A program made the position numbers and the translations under genes. DNA of 40,642 nucleotides from positions 1 to 40,642 of the forward strand of contig CACAFZ010000004.1 in the NCBI GenBank assembly GCA_902531885.1. The letters run 5' to 3'. How positions within the stretch are numbered: position 1 is the first letter of the stretch; each line of letters begins with the position of its first letter. The DNA comes from an uncultured Pelagibacteraceae bacterium. Its GTDB lineage: Bacteria > Pseudomonadota > Alphaproteobacteria > Pelagibacterales > Pelagibacteraceae. Below are positions 15,762-25,001 of this stretch, in pieces. The notes beneath the pieces were generated by a model. That model did not search any database. It was not told the origin of the DNA and saw only the letters and a list, made by a program, of their open reading frames with translations.

Positions 15762-17031
15762 CTATTACAACAACTGTTAAATCATCTTTCTGAATTTTTC
15801 CTGACTTAACTATATCTTCAACAATAGCTTTAAGTCTTTCATTGTTTGGTGTTGATTGATATTTTTTAATATAGTTTTGAAAACCTTCTGCACCAAGCAT
15901 TTCACCATTTGGATCTTTAATCTCTGTTATTCCATCTGTAAAAATATACATTGAGCTTTCTTTAAAAGGTATTGTTGTTTCTTTATATTTAATTTTTGAC
16001 ATTATGCCTAATGGTGGGCCTGCTTCAGAATAATTAGAAAATTTTCCATCCCGTGAATAAATTAATGGTGGTTCGTGTCCTGCGTTTGCAAGTAGCAATT
16101 CTTTTTTGTTACTATCATAGATCCCAATAAGCATTGTAACAAACATTCCTCGTGCAGCTGTTTCACATATTTCAGTATTTAATAAGTTTAATAATTCTGC
16201 AGCAGAAAACATTGTTTTGCTTAAACATCTATAAAGACTAGAAGCTTTTGACATAAGTAGTGATGATTTAATTCCTTTTCCTGATACATCTGCAACTCCA
16301 AACCCAAATCTTCCATCACCTAGGTCTGAAAAATTATAAAAGTCTCCAGACACTACCTTTGCTGGAATATTTATTCCTGAAATAGGAAAAGGATCTTTTT
16401 TATTTTGTGAAAGCAAAGTTTTTTGAATTTCACCAACTATTTCTATTTCTTTTTGCATTCTATTTTTATCAACAAGTTCTTTAGCCATTCGTGCATTTCT
16501 AATTGCAAGAGCGGCCGGTGCTGAAAGAGTTTCTAAAAGTTTTCTGTCACTTTCTTCAAAGAGCTTGTTAGATGTTTTTTTATTTAGACAATGGATAACT
16601 CCAATACATTCATTGGCTGCGATAAGAGGTGCGCATAAAACGGAGTATGTAGTAAAATTTGTTTTATTATCCAAATCAAAATAAAACTCAGCAATTTCTC
16701 TTACATCTTTTCTAACATCTCCTACCCTAATACATTTTTTTTGTAATACTGCTTTACCCATTACCCCTTGAGTTAAAGGTATTTCATATTCATCTAAGTA
16801 AGCTTGATGCTTTGACGCTATGCATTGAAAAACTTGTTTTTTTTCTTCAATTAAAAAAATATTTGCTGCTTGAGCATTAATTCTTTTGATTATTACTTCT
16901 AAGGCATTTTGAAGTGTTTCGTTTAAATCAAGAGTTGTTGCTAAGTCTTGATTCATTTGAGTAATGATTTTTAAGTCTTGTATTCTTGAATCTTCTTTTA
17001 CTGGTTCGGCTTTTTTTGATTTAAAAAACAT
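15751..17031 (-). CDS. GAF-domain SpoIIE/RsbU-type PP2C phosphatase
   Basis: The 426-residue cytosolic protein has a GAF sensor domain at 28-180 (TLDLNETLQNALEVIIKRI, VLCAPLIAANECIGVIHCLN), a short coiled linker at 182-208 and a PP2C-type phosphatase at 210-424. Metal-binding aspartates stand in SGDFYNF (Asp230), GVADVSGKG (Asp248), FTDGITE (Asp366) and KDDLTVVVI (Asp416/417). In the family such proteins remove phosphate from the STAS serine, which releases the switch kinase's target. The STAS/kinase pair at 4165-4877 is the only obvious partner here. The gene begins a minus-strand unit with the small membrane protein and is divergent from pilD across 163 bp with no recognised motif. The GAF ligand is unknown. 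Confidence 0.92.
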   Translation of the reverse strand: MFFKSKKAEPVKEDSRIQDLKIITQMNQDLATTLDLNETLQNALEVIIKRINAQAANIFLIEEKKQVFQCIASKHQAYLDEYEIPLTQGVMGKAVLQKKCIRVGDVRKDVREIAEFYFDLDNKTNFTTYSVLCAPLIAANECIGVIHCLNKKTSNKLFEESDRKLLETLSAPAALAIRNARMAKELVDKNRMQKEIEIVGEIQKTLLSQNKKDPFPISGINIPAKVVSGDFYNFSDLGDGRFGFGVADVSGKGIKSSLLMSKASSLYRCLSKTMFSAAELLNLLNTEICETAARGMFVTMLIGIYDSNKKELLLANAGHEPPLIYSRDGKFSNYSEAGPPLGIMSKIKYKETTIPFKESSMYIFTDGITEIKDPNGEMLGAEGFQNYIKKYQSTPNNERLKAIVEDIVKSGKIQKDDLTVVVIDGK

Positions 17032-17194
17032 TTTTTTATATTTCCATTTTATCTCTTTTTTGATACTTTCAACAAGGATGGAAGTTATAATATATTCGCC
17101 AAATTTTTATTTACATCTGCAAGACGCAGCTGTGTTCATCCAATACTGCATAGATGGTATATTGCATATAGCATCTCACATAAAAATATAATCA

Positions 17195-17959
17195 GTGTTT
17201 TATCTCTTAGTATTCATTTTAGGAAGTGTCTGGGGGAGTTTTTGTAATGTATGCATATATCGACTTCCTGGTAATGAAAGCATGTTTAAAAGCAGATCTT
17301 TGTGTCCTTCATGTAAAAATCAAATAAATTGGTATGATAATATTCCATTTCTCTCGTTTATATTTCTCAAAGGTAAATGTAGAAATTGCAACTACAAAAT
17401 AAGCTTTCAGTACTTTTTGGTTGAGTTGATTGCGGCAATTAGCTTTCTTATAATTTATTTTTTATATGGAGCATCTATAACAACATTATTACTAATAATA
17501 TTAAGTGTATTTTTTATCATAATTTTTTTTATAGATTTAAAACATTTCATAATTCCAAATGAATTGACCTTTCCATTGATGATGATTGGTTTTATAAAAT
17601 CTTTTTATCCTAATCTAGATCAAACAATATTTCCAAATTATATAAATTCTATATTAGGGGGATTAGCCGGTTACTTTTTAATCTGGTTAGTTATTATTAT
17701 TTATGAAAAAATTAGAAAAAAAGAAGGAATGGGACTGGGAGATGCAAAACTATTAGCTGCAATTGGATTTTGGTTTGGATGGGTTAGTATTCCATTTACA
17801 ATTTTCATTTCATCATTCGTTGCGTTAATTTTTGTAATACCTTCGCTTCTTAATAAAACTAGAAAAGTTTCATCTCAGATTCCTTTTGGTCCCTACATTA
17901 TTATTGGATGTATAATTTATGTTTCATTTTCAAACCAAATAAAAAACTTTCTTCTCTAA
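17195..17959 (+). CDS. pilD: prepilin peptidase/N-methyltransferase PilD
   Basis: The 254-residue polytopic membrane aspartyl protease cuts leaders from pilins and minor pilins and methylates the new N-terminus. The N-terminal methylase region has GSVWGSFCNVCIYRLP (10-25) and zinc cysteines 37/40 and 62/65. The catalytic aspartates are Asp114 (FFIDLKHFIIP) and Asp183 (GMGLGDAKLLAAIG). About seven membrane helices follow residue 70. The start is GTG at 17195; a TAA four bases upstream in frame rules out a longer form. There is no clear ribosome site. It serves the pilin genes on both sides. The stop is shared with the next small gene (TAATG). Confidence 0.95.
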   Translation: MFYLLVFILGSVWGSFCNVCIYRLPGNESMFKSRSLCPSCKNQINWYDNIPFLSFIFLKGKCRNCNYKISFQYFLVELIAAISFLIIYFLYGASITTLLLIILSVFFIIIFFIDLKHFIIPNELTFPLMMIGFIKSFYPNLDQTIFPNYINSILGGLAGYFLIWLVIIIYEKIRKKEGMGLGDAKLLAAIGFWFGWVSIPFTIFISSFVALIFVIPSLLNKTRKVSSQIPFGPYIIIGCIIYVSFSNQIKNFLL

Positions 17960-18159
17960 TGGAAAAATTTTTATTTTTTAATATTATCGTATCAGCACTT
18001 AACGTTTTTATAATTGTTTATGCTTATTCCTTAAATTTTTTTCCTAAAAAATGGAGAAAGAAAGTTGACCAAGATAGTTTGGTAGGTTTTGCATTAATTT
18101 TTTTTACTATGCTTACAATGTTTTCTTGGATAATATATTTTTATTTAAAAATATTTTGA
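17959..18159 (+). CDS. small two-helix membrane protein coupled to pilD
   Basis: The 66-residue protein starts at the ATG overlapping the pilD stop (TAATG). It has two hydrophobic helices, about 4-26 (FLFFNIIVSALNVFIIVYAY) and 42-64 (LVGFALIFFTMLTMFSWIIY), joined by a basic loop (KKWRKKVDQD). That basic loop would be cytoplasmic. No family is recognised. Coupling to pilD hints at an accessory role in the prepilin-processing membrane environment, but this is inference. A longer reading from 17908 inside pilD is unlikely. Confidence 0.6.
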   Translation: MEKFLFFNIIVSALNVFIIVYAYSLNFFPKKWRKKVDQDSLVGFALIFFTMLTMFSWIIYFYLKIF

Positions 18160-18160
18160 T

Positions 18161-18177
18161 CTTTTAAATATTAAAAG
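18161..18177. terminator. weak AT hairpin between convergent genes
   Basis: CTTTTAA and TTAAAAG are inverted around three bases in the 11-bp gap between the pilD-linked gene and the autotransporter-like gene, overlapping the latter's stop. The stem is AT-rich with no clear T-run after it, so if it acts as a bidirectional terminator it is a weak one. Confidence 0.25.
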
Positions 18178-20003
18178 ACGCTACTAAAGCCAAAGTTTAA
18201 AGAATAAGTTTCCTGTTTTGAATGTGTTTTTTTTGCTGATGTTTTTAAATATAAATTTGTATTTTGATTAAATGAATATTTAGATAGCAAAGCCAATTTT
18301 GTGTGAAAGTCTTCACTTCTTCCTCCAGTAAATTTTAAATTTTTTCCTTGAGACATATATTTTTGATTCTTACCATCTACTATAGCTCTATAACCTAAGG
18401 TTAGCTCTGGATTAAAAAGAAATTTATTTTTTGGAAGCGTTGCCCATCCAAAAGTTATATCTCCCATGGTTTGTCCTAAAGTTCTACTATACCATTTTAC
18501 ATGATTGCCTGACTCATTGTGATTAAAAAATTTTTCATAATTAATATCCAAATTAGATTTTAAATATAAATTGTTATCAAATTTTTTTGAAAATTGTGAT
18601 CCAATGATTGATGAAAATGATTTATGATCTTGTTTAAATTTTTCTAAACCACCTGAAACTAAATTATTTAATCTAGTTCTATCACCTTGATAATTATGAT
18701 AACCAATAATTGCCTTTAAATTATAATTTTTTAAGAAAAAACCAACTTGATAAGTGTCGTCTTTAATATTTTGATTAAGTAAATCAATATTATTCCCTAA
18801 AAAATTAAAAACTAATTGACCTTCAAAATTGTTAGTAGGAAAACCAAATGCAACCCCTTCTACACTGCTTGCAAATTGATTAATGGATTTTCCTTTTTCC
18901 CTTTTCGTATATGATTTTAATGGCAGTCCAAAACTTTCGTTATTTTCCATTTTTGTTTTTGCAAAATTATATACATCATTAATTATGTCTGTCCTCAAAG
19001 CTCCTATTTCATCTGCAACAGACTGAAATAAAGGTGATACGGCTTGAACATAGTTACCGCTATAAACTAATTCCCCACACCCAGAATTATTATTTACACT
19101 CCATGTCCCTGTTACTTTAAAATAGTAAGAAGAACAGAGATCTAAATTAAGTGTACTTCCTGTAACGCTGTTAGTGTTAGCATCAATTATACCTACTAAA
19201 ATTGTACCATCGAACAAATTCACTGTGTTATTATCATTTTGTAATTGTATAGATGCTCTAGTGCTATAGCTCGTATTATTTACAATAATTTTTCCATAAT
19301 TGTTTAAAACAGAATTTTGTCCTAATTCGACTGAGTCCCACTCGGCCTGAATGGTTCCCCAGTTATTTATTGTGCTGCGATTACTAGCTTGTGCGTCAGA
19401 AGTTTTTGTTGCTATTGCGCCAGAGCCGTTTGCAGAAATTAATCCTCCAGAATAGTTATTTATTACAGTATCATTGTCTTCGTACATTAATATTGCTTCT
19501 TGAGTAGTGTCAGCAATTATATCTCCATAGTTATCAATTTTAGTTTTATCAGAAGCATGAAATCTTATAGTCCATTTATTAGATGACTTAATAGTCCCTT
19601 CGTTGTAAATATAAGGACCAATACCATCTCCGTCATTATCTTGATCATTGTTAGGAGTAAATATAGCTGAAGTGCCAGTATTATAAATTGTTCCGTAGTT
19701 ATATATTTTGATATCATAAGCTCCGTCTGTACCTGTTCCTGTTATTGTTTGGTTTGTGCTAGTCTCATCATCTTCATAACTATATAAAGTCCCCTTATTT
19801 GTGATTGTAATATCACCAGACTTAACTCTTAAACCTTTTTGATGATTAAGAAAGTAGAGGGTGACACCTGAGTTGATAGTAAAGTCTTCGGTAACATTAG
19901 TACTGCTAGTTCTAGTCTCAGTTTCAGAAATAGTTTCCGAATATGAATTGCTAAAAAAAGTTAAAAAAAAAATAAAAACTAATGCGTATCTTTTGGACAA
20001 CAT
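18171..20003 (-). CDS. autotransporter-like surface protein
   Basis: The 610-residue protein has a signal peptide at 1-22 (YALVFIFFLTFFSNSYS), a passenger at about 23-330 and a probable translocator barrel at 370-610 ending in the aromatic strand SLNFGFSSVF. The passenger repeats a short beta-helix rung of the type I-N-N-x-G-x-I about eight times (ITNKGTL, IYNYGTI, IYNEGTI, IDNYGDI, INNWGTI, LNNYGKI), as in adhesin autotransporters. One rung carries DQDNDGDGIG, a possible calcium loop. A pair of cysteines near the passenger end (SGCGELV and LDLCSSY) may form a disulphide. It is the last gene of the minor-pilin operon, 21 bp after pilY1. Role probably surface contact; no substrate is evident. 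Confidence 0.82.
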   Translation of the reverse strand: MLSKRYALVFIFFLTFFSNSYSETISETETRTSSTNVTEDFTINSGVTLYFLNHQKGLRVKSGDITITNKGTLYSYEDDETSTNQTITGTGTDGAYDIKIYNYGTIYNTGTSAIFTPNNDQDNDGDGIGPYIYNEGTIKSSNKWTIRFHASDKTKIDNYGDIIADTTQEAILMYEDNDTVINNYSGGLISANGSGAIATKTSDAQASNRSTINNWGTIQAEWDSVELGQNSVLNNYGKIIVNNTSYSTRASIQLQNDNNTVNLFDGTILVGIIDANTNSVTGSTLNLDLCSSYYFKVTGTWSVNNNSGCGELVYSGNYVQAVSPLFQSVADEIGALRTDIINDVYNFAKTKMENNESFGLPLKSYTKREKGKSINQFASSVEGVAFGFPTNNFEGQLVFNFLGNNIDLLNQNIKDDTYQVGFFLKNYNLKAIIGYHNYQGDRTRLNNLVSGGLEKFKQDHKSFSSIIGSQFSKKFDNNLYLKSNLDINYEKFFNHNESGNHVKWYSRTLGQTMGDITFGWATLPKNKFLFNPELTLGYRAIVDGKNQKYMSQGKNLKFTGGRSEDFHTKLALLSKYSFNQNTNLYLKTSAKKTHSKQETYSLNFGFSSVF

Positions 20004-20024
20004 TTCAAGATCACTATTTTTGGA

Positions 20025-23000
20025 TTAGAAGCCTACTTCTCTCCAGCTACCTCTTGTTTTACCAACTTCACCTGTGGCAGCCAAAACATCGTATAATGTT
20101 CTAGCATCTTCTTTTGGACCTGCAACGTTTGCAAAAAGCGTGTCTCCAAAAATTACCAATTCAGACAGAATACCTTCTCTAACAAAGTGACAGTCTGTTC
20201 CTCCTGTGTTAACTGCTCCTTTTTGTAATTTATGTGAATTATTAGTTCCACACTCATCATCTGCTACACATATAAATGCATTACCAATACCACATTCATC
20301 ATCTACTGGTGGTTCATAAATAGGAAAATAGACATTTCCCTTAAATACGGTTGGAGCCGCGGAAACTTTTCTAAATCTGTGATTTGTCCTAGGCACTCCA
20401 TCATCAGTTGTTTCACGAGGTGGTATAAGGTCGATAGTATCTAAATGAATCCTCCAGGCAAACTGTGCTGTAATTGGGCAATTATCAGTGTCTTCACCTG
20501 TTACAGGAGTACAGTCGTTTGCATTATCAATGTTCCTTGCTGCTTCTGCTCCTGAGTGCGCTGCTGATAAAAATCCACCTTCAGACTCTTTAGGAATTGT
20601 TACGCCGTTTAAATGTTTAAAATAAGGGTAATGCTCATCTTTTATTCCATACAATATATTATCCATTCTTACTGCCGTTTGACCAATATTGTTAAAATTG
20701 CCTGTACCACCAAACAACCAAAACTCACCCATATCAGAGCCTATTGCTACATCCATTTGGAAAAAACTATGTCTGACATTCGATGAATTTGCACCCAGAG
20801 TAAATAGAGTAGTTTGATCAAACATTTTCACATTTGGATAATTTTCATTATTTTGGTTTGTAAGATTAATTTTAGTAATTTTACCTTCCAGGTCGTTTAC
20901 ATAAACCATCGCTCCTCTCCAAGGTATATTGCTTGCAGTTTCGGGTGTTATTACTATAGGTGAAGATGGAATTGCATTTCCAATATCACTTCCACCTGCT
21001 GTTGTCAGATGACCATCTGATGTATGTACTCCAGCAGGATCTGTATCTATAACAGTTATTGGACCATTATTAACTAGAGCTCCATATATTTCTCCAGGAC
21101 CTTCTTCCAGGCTCTCTGATGTATTTCCCACATCTAGTCCTGCTTCTAAATCTACTATATAAAAAGCATTTCCAGAACACATACTCACATTTCCCATACC
21201 TGCTCCGAATACAGCTACATATTTATCACCATCAATACCGTTATTTAATAATTCTCCTGATTCTGCAACAATGGCAGGTATTCTAAATATCCTAGGAGCA
21301 GACCAGGTCTCTCCTAATAGACTATAATCATATTTTTTTGATATACTTCTATCTGCAACACATGATGTAGAAACTTGAAAATCATTCGTTGGTGGTAGAG
21401 TTATATCCATATTAACACCGTTTCTAGTTACGTTAAGTATACCTGGTCCTCTTGGGTTATAATTTTTATCAGCATCAAAGGTAAGTACAACTTGTTCATT
21501 TATATACTCAGCTTTATCATAATCTATGGTTGTCAATACTCCATTAAGTGTTTCAGTAACTTTTAAACTACGCTTAGGAATGGTGTTGTCATCCGCGCCT
21601 TGAGTTTCCATTCTTCCCATTTCAAAAGTGAAAGTTCTGCCTGTATAACATGATGCTGTTCCCTCAACATGAAAATTGCCTGTAAAGGCTGGTGGAGTAT
21701 TTCCAGCATCTGCATTTTGTTGACATTCTGCTATTGCATCTTGTTCAGTTGTAGTATCAGCATCTGGCCAACCATCATCATCTTGGGCCGTTTGAAGATT
21801 GTCATCTGCTTGCAGGGCTTCAAGGGATTCTCCTACGTTGTATGTAGATTGGTTATAAGTTCTTTCTTTTATTCTTCCTACACTATCAGCAGTATAAACT
21901 ACATTATTTATAGCATCATTATAAACTGAAAACACATGGCATGGGCCTTGAGTATCTGAAATAATAGGATAAGTGACATCTAAAACTGAAAATCCTGCCC
22001 CTCCTCTTCCATAAGGTACAAATAATATCGTACGCCATCTTGGAGTGTCATTATATTCACAACCCCTATTTCCATCATAACCTCGCATATATACGTCATG
22101 AACTACTGGTGATCCATCAACTCCAAAAATAGAGTTTGAGCCACCATCTGTTCTAGCTAATCCCAAGTTGACATTACCATCAAGCGCAGGACTTATCATT
22201 GTAGGAAGTTTTCCTATGACAAAAGGCGGTACAAATCCCCATAGTTCTTGCCCACCTCGTCCAAAATCATTAAAATTAGCTCTTATTGCATGTAGCACAC
22301 CACTGTTAGATCCGGCATAAACTATATTTTGTCTACCGGCACGCTCAGCTGCATATCCTTGATAGTTATTCTTAGATCTAAAATATGACTCTTCATTAAT
22401 GTTTGTGAAAAATGTGTTAGCATCCGGAGGTCCAATCTCAATTAATTGAGAATGGTATATATCACCAAGTACGCTATCTCTTGTCTCATCAATTCCTTCA
22501 TCTCCTCCAAAATCATCACAATCCCCATCATAATCAAAATAATCGCTTCCTCTAATAAAATTAATTAATCCTTCTGCATCATCATCTGATCCGTCTTCAC
22601 CAACGTTTGCGCAATGTGAAGAGGTGTGATGATAGTCTGGAATTTCATAGCCTAACAAATCAAAATACTCACTTATGTGCCCTTCATTATCTTCTATAAA
22701 ATTGTTCCAATTACCTACGTATGTTTGATTTGGCAGAGTTGTCCAAATATTTCTGCTATTATCAACTGCTTGAGCACGAATTTCTAATGCGGCGTTCCAA
22801 TTAGGTCCAGTATGATCAGTTCCTAATGGGATTTCATGTATAACATTTCCACTTGCTTGAAGTGTTTTTCTTAATATTGTGCCTTGCCATTCTCCAAATT
22901 GTTGGTAGCCAAATTGTGCTTGATACAAAGATCCACCTTCTTGAACATTTGCGGTAATGGAAGGTGCAGTATACGAAAGTCTATTAGCAAGAATTTGTCT

Positions 23001-24998
23001 TATCCTAGCAGTAACTTCTGACTTTAATTCACCTGGAGTACGAGCTTCAATGGTTTCTTCACAATCATCAGCTCCTATAACATCTCCTGTACAGGATCCT
23101 GCTCGCGCCAATCTATCAAATCTATCCATACCCCTTGTGCTAATACCATCTCCATAAGCAACCATTAATGTTTTAACTGGATTTGGCAAATTTCTTAGAT
23201 TCGTTAAATTAGTTACTGCCTCAGCTATATTCATCATCTCGCCATCTCCAATTACTATTATATAATTTAATTGGCAGTCAGAATTTGGGTCATAAGGGTG
23301 GCCAGCATCATCTATTGCAAAATATTCTGCGGCCATTTGAGAAAAAGCCTTGGCGTCAGTTCCCCAAGCAAGTCCTTGTGGCATTAATTCCCTTAAAATT
23401 CGGGTATATCCTTCTGAGCTTGGTGCTACATTAAGACAGTGGTCTCTATTACATTGCGTAGATCTTCCATGTATATGACTTGGAAGGCCTTCGGGATTTA
23501 GTCCATCTGTCCATCCAGTCCAATAATTACAAGTATCCCATCCTCTGTGGCACCTTCTGCCGCCTAGAGCCCTGTCTCTACCTCCACCATGCTCACCTGC
23601 ATTCCAGTGTCCGTATCCAAAATGTGCGCCAGTAGTTAATGAAGTATCACTTAAAATTGAAGTTATTGCTCTTTTAACACCAGTCCACCTCGTCATTCTT
23701 CCGCCTCCCATTTGCATGAGCCAAGTGTCATTTTGATTTGCTGCATTAAACAGATCTTCATCAAATACATCAACGGTAGAGCCATTCCTAGAACCAACTA
23801 ATACTCTGGTTCGTGTCACATGTACGGCAACAGGTCGATTCAATATTACACTATTTGCATTAAGTTCTCCTGCTGCTGCAACATTCATTCTACCACGTGA
23901 ACGTCTTGCAGTACCTACTCTTTCTAAAATTGTAAATGTAGTATTACCTGTTAACTGAACTTTCTGAACAACATTTCTCCAAAAAGAAACTACATATGCA
24001 ATACTATCATCATCAGGATCAAAATCCATGGCGGTGGCCGGTGCTAATCTTGTATCTACAGTCCTTCTTCTTGCGTTACCAGTATATCTTCTTGCGGGTG
24101 CATTTCCGTCGGTTATTTCAAAATTTCCAGTTGTTCCAATTCTTCCTAATGTATAACCATATATATCGTTTCTTGGTAAATAATAAAATGTAGGTTGATC
24201 GTTTTCATCTACCGCAACTGCTGATCTCCATGTATTTGCCAGAATAAAACCTGTGTCACCATCTGTTCCAAAATTTTGAAGAGGTCCCATTTCTCCACGA
24301 GTTATATTAAAAGTTCGAAATACACCGTTCGTGGTGCCAAATTCTGATCCACTTGCAAATATAATGTGTTCATCATTTCCGTCTATATCTATTACGTTTA
24401 CATCAAAGGTGCCAAGGTCAAAACCCATATGGATATAAAGTCTGCAATTTTGTCCGTCTTCAGAAATACCAAGTATTGCTCCGTCATCATTTATATTCAT
24501 GTCAGCAGAAGAAAATAAAATTAAATTTTCATTAGTAATACCGCCGTCCGTATCATCATTTGTGGATACGCCTCTAGCTGTTCGAGGATTCCATGTGTGC
24601 CTTGCTACTGTGTTTCTTTCTGCTGTACTATAGTTTGGACCAATCTCATAAGTTGCTTGGCACTGATGATTCGCATCGCCTGTATACCTTGATGTGTTGT
24701 CATTCCATGTTCTGTCCCTTGATCCTGTTGAGTCAAATTTTACTAAACCAAAAGTTCTGCTTTGAGCAGCAATTATGCTTCCGTCAGAGGAATAAATCAC
24801 ACCATTTACTGGCTGAACTGAATCTCTATTGTTTATTCTTCTTCTCATACTTGCAGAACTATCTATTAAAAACAAAATATTTGCAGCAACATCCCCTTCT
24901 CCCGAGCCCGGTGGCACTGGCTTCGCTTCAACAGGAACTTGGCTAGCTAAGTCCAAAAGAAAAGCAAAAAATAATAAATATTTAATAATTTTATTCAT
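20025..24998 (-). CDS. pilY1: PilY1-type pilus tip adhesin, large, with a split VWA domain
   Basis: At 1657 residues it is long for PilY1. A signal peptide covers 1-25. A von Willebrand A metal site DSSAS at 46-50 (Asp46, Ser48, Ser50) opens the domain, but the expected next helix (MTRWTGVKRAITSILS, followed by HFGYGHW) appears only at 435-465. Residues 52-430 between them are a beta-rich insert with propeller-like strands (DGSIIAAQSRTFGLVKFD, NENLILFSSADMN). The VWA resumes to about 673 (NYIIVIGDGEMMN, VKTLMVAYGDG). The C-terminal PilY1 propeller is marked by VLGDIYHSQLIEIG (843-856), NIVYAGSNSGVLHAI (891-905) and VYVNDLEGKITKI further on. Asp-rich loops (DYDGDCDD, DDDGWPDAD) may bind calcium. 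PilY1 sits at the fibre tip and promotes adhesion and pilus extension. Confidence 0.93.
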   Translation of the reverse strand: MNKIIKYLLFFAFLLDLASQVPVEAKPVPPGSGEGDVAANILFLIDSSASMRRRINNRDSVQPVNGVIYSSDGSIIAAQSRTFGLVKFDSTGSRDRTWNDNTSRYTGDANHQCQATYEIGPNYSTAERNTVARHTWNPRTARGVSTNDDTDGGITNENLILFSSADMNINDDGAILGISEDGQNCRLYIHMGFDLGTFDVNVIDIDGNDEHIIFASGSEFGTTNGVFRTFNITRGEMGPLQNFGTDGDTGFILANTWRSAVAVDENDQPTFYYLPRNDIYGYTLGRIGTTGNFEITDGNAPARRYTGNARRRTVDTRLAPATAMDFDPDDDSIAYVVSFWRNVVQKVQLTGNTTFTILERVGTARRSRGRMNVAAAGELNANSVILNRPVAVHVTRTRVLVGSRNGSTVDVFDEDLFNAANQNDTWLMQMGGGRMTRWTGVKRAITSILSDTSLTTGAHFGYGHWNAGEHGGGRDRALGGRRCHRGWDTCNYWTGWTDGLNPEGLPSHIHGRSTQCNRDHCLNVAPSSEGYTRILRELMPQGLAWGTDAKAFSQMAAEYFAIDDAGHPYDPNSDCQLNYIIVIGDGEMMNIAEAVTNLTNLRNLPNPVKTLMVAYGDGISTRGMDRFDRLARAGSCTGDVIGADDCEETIEARTPGELKSEVTARIRQILANRLSYTAPSITANVQEGGSLYQAQFGYQQFGEWQGTILRKTLQASGNVIHEIPLGTDHTGPNWNAALEIRAQAVDNSRNIWTTLPNQTYVGNWNNFIEDNEGHISEYFDLLGYEIPDYHHTSSHCANVGEDGSDDDAEGLINFIRGSDYFDYDGDCDDFGGDEGIDETRDSVLGDIYHSQLIEIGPPDANTFFTNINEESYFRSKNNYQGYAAERAGRQNIVYAGSNSGVLHAIRANFNDFGRGGQELWGFVPPFVIGKLPTMISPALDGNVNLGLARTDGGSNSIFGVDGSPVVHDVYMRGYDGNRGCEYNDTPRWRTILFVPYGRGGAGFSVLDVTYPIISDTQGPCHVFSVYNDAINNVVYTADSVGRIKERTYNQSTYNVGESLEALQADDNLQTAQDDDGWPDADTTTEQDAIAECQQNADAGNTPPAFTGNFHVEGTASCYTGRTFTFEMGRMETQGADDNTIPKRSLKVTETLNGVLTTIDYDKAEYINEQVVLTFDADKNYNPRGPGILNVTRNGVNMDITLPPTNDFQVSTSCVADRSISKKYDYSLLGETWSAPRIFRIPAIVAESGELLNNGIDGDKYVAVFGAGMGNVSMCSGNAFYIVDLEAGLDVGNTSESLEEGPGEIYGALVNNGPITVIDTDPAGVHTSDGHLTTAGGSDIGNAIPSSPIVITPETASNIPWRGAMVYVNDLEGKITKINLTNQNNENYPNVKMFDQTTLFTLGANSSNVRHSFFQMDVAIGSDMGEFWLFGGTGNFNNIGQTAVRMDNILYGIKDEHYPYFKHLNGVTIPKESEGGFLSAAHSGAEAARNIDNANDCTPVTGEDTDNCPITAQFAWRIHLDTIDLIPPRETTDDGVPRTNHRFRKVSAAPTVFKGNVYFPIYEPPVDDECGIGNAFICVADDECGTNNSHKLQKGAVNTGGTDCHFVREGILSELVIFGDTLFANVAGPKEDARTLYDVLAATGEVGKTRGSWREVGF

Positions 24999-25001
24999 AA
25001 T

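Noticed and set aside
17032..17194. Small RNA or tRNA in the divergent gap before pilD
   Set aside because: No cloverleaf, strong hairpin or terminator is visible; treated as a plain promoter region.
24593..24946. 117-residue open frame opposite the N-terminal part of pilY1
   Set aside because: Lies wholly within a gene with signal peptide and MIDAS motif on the other strand; no ribosome site or family match.
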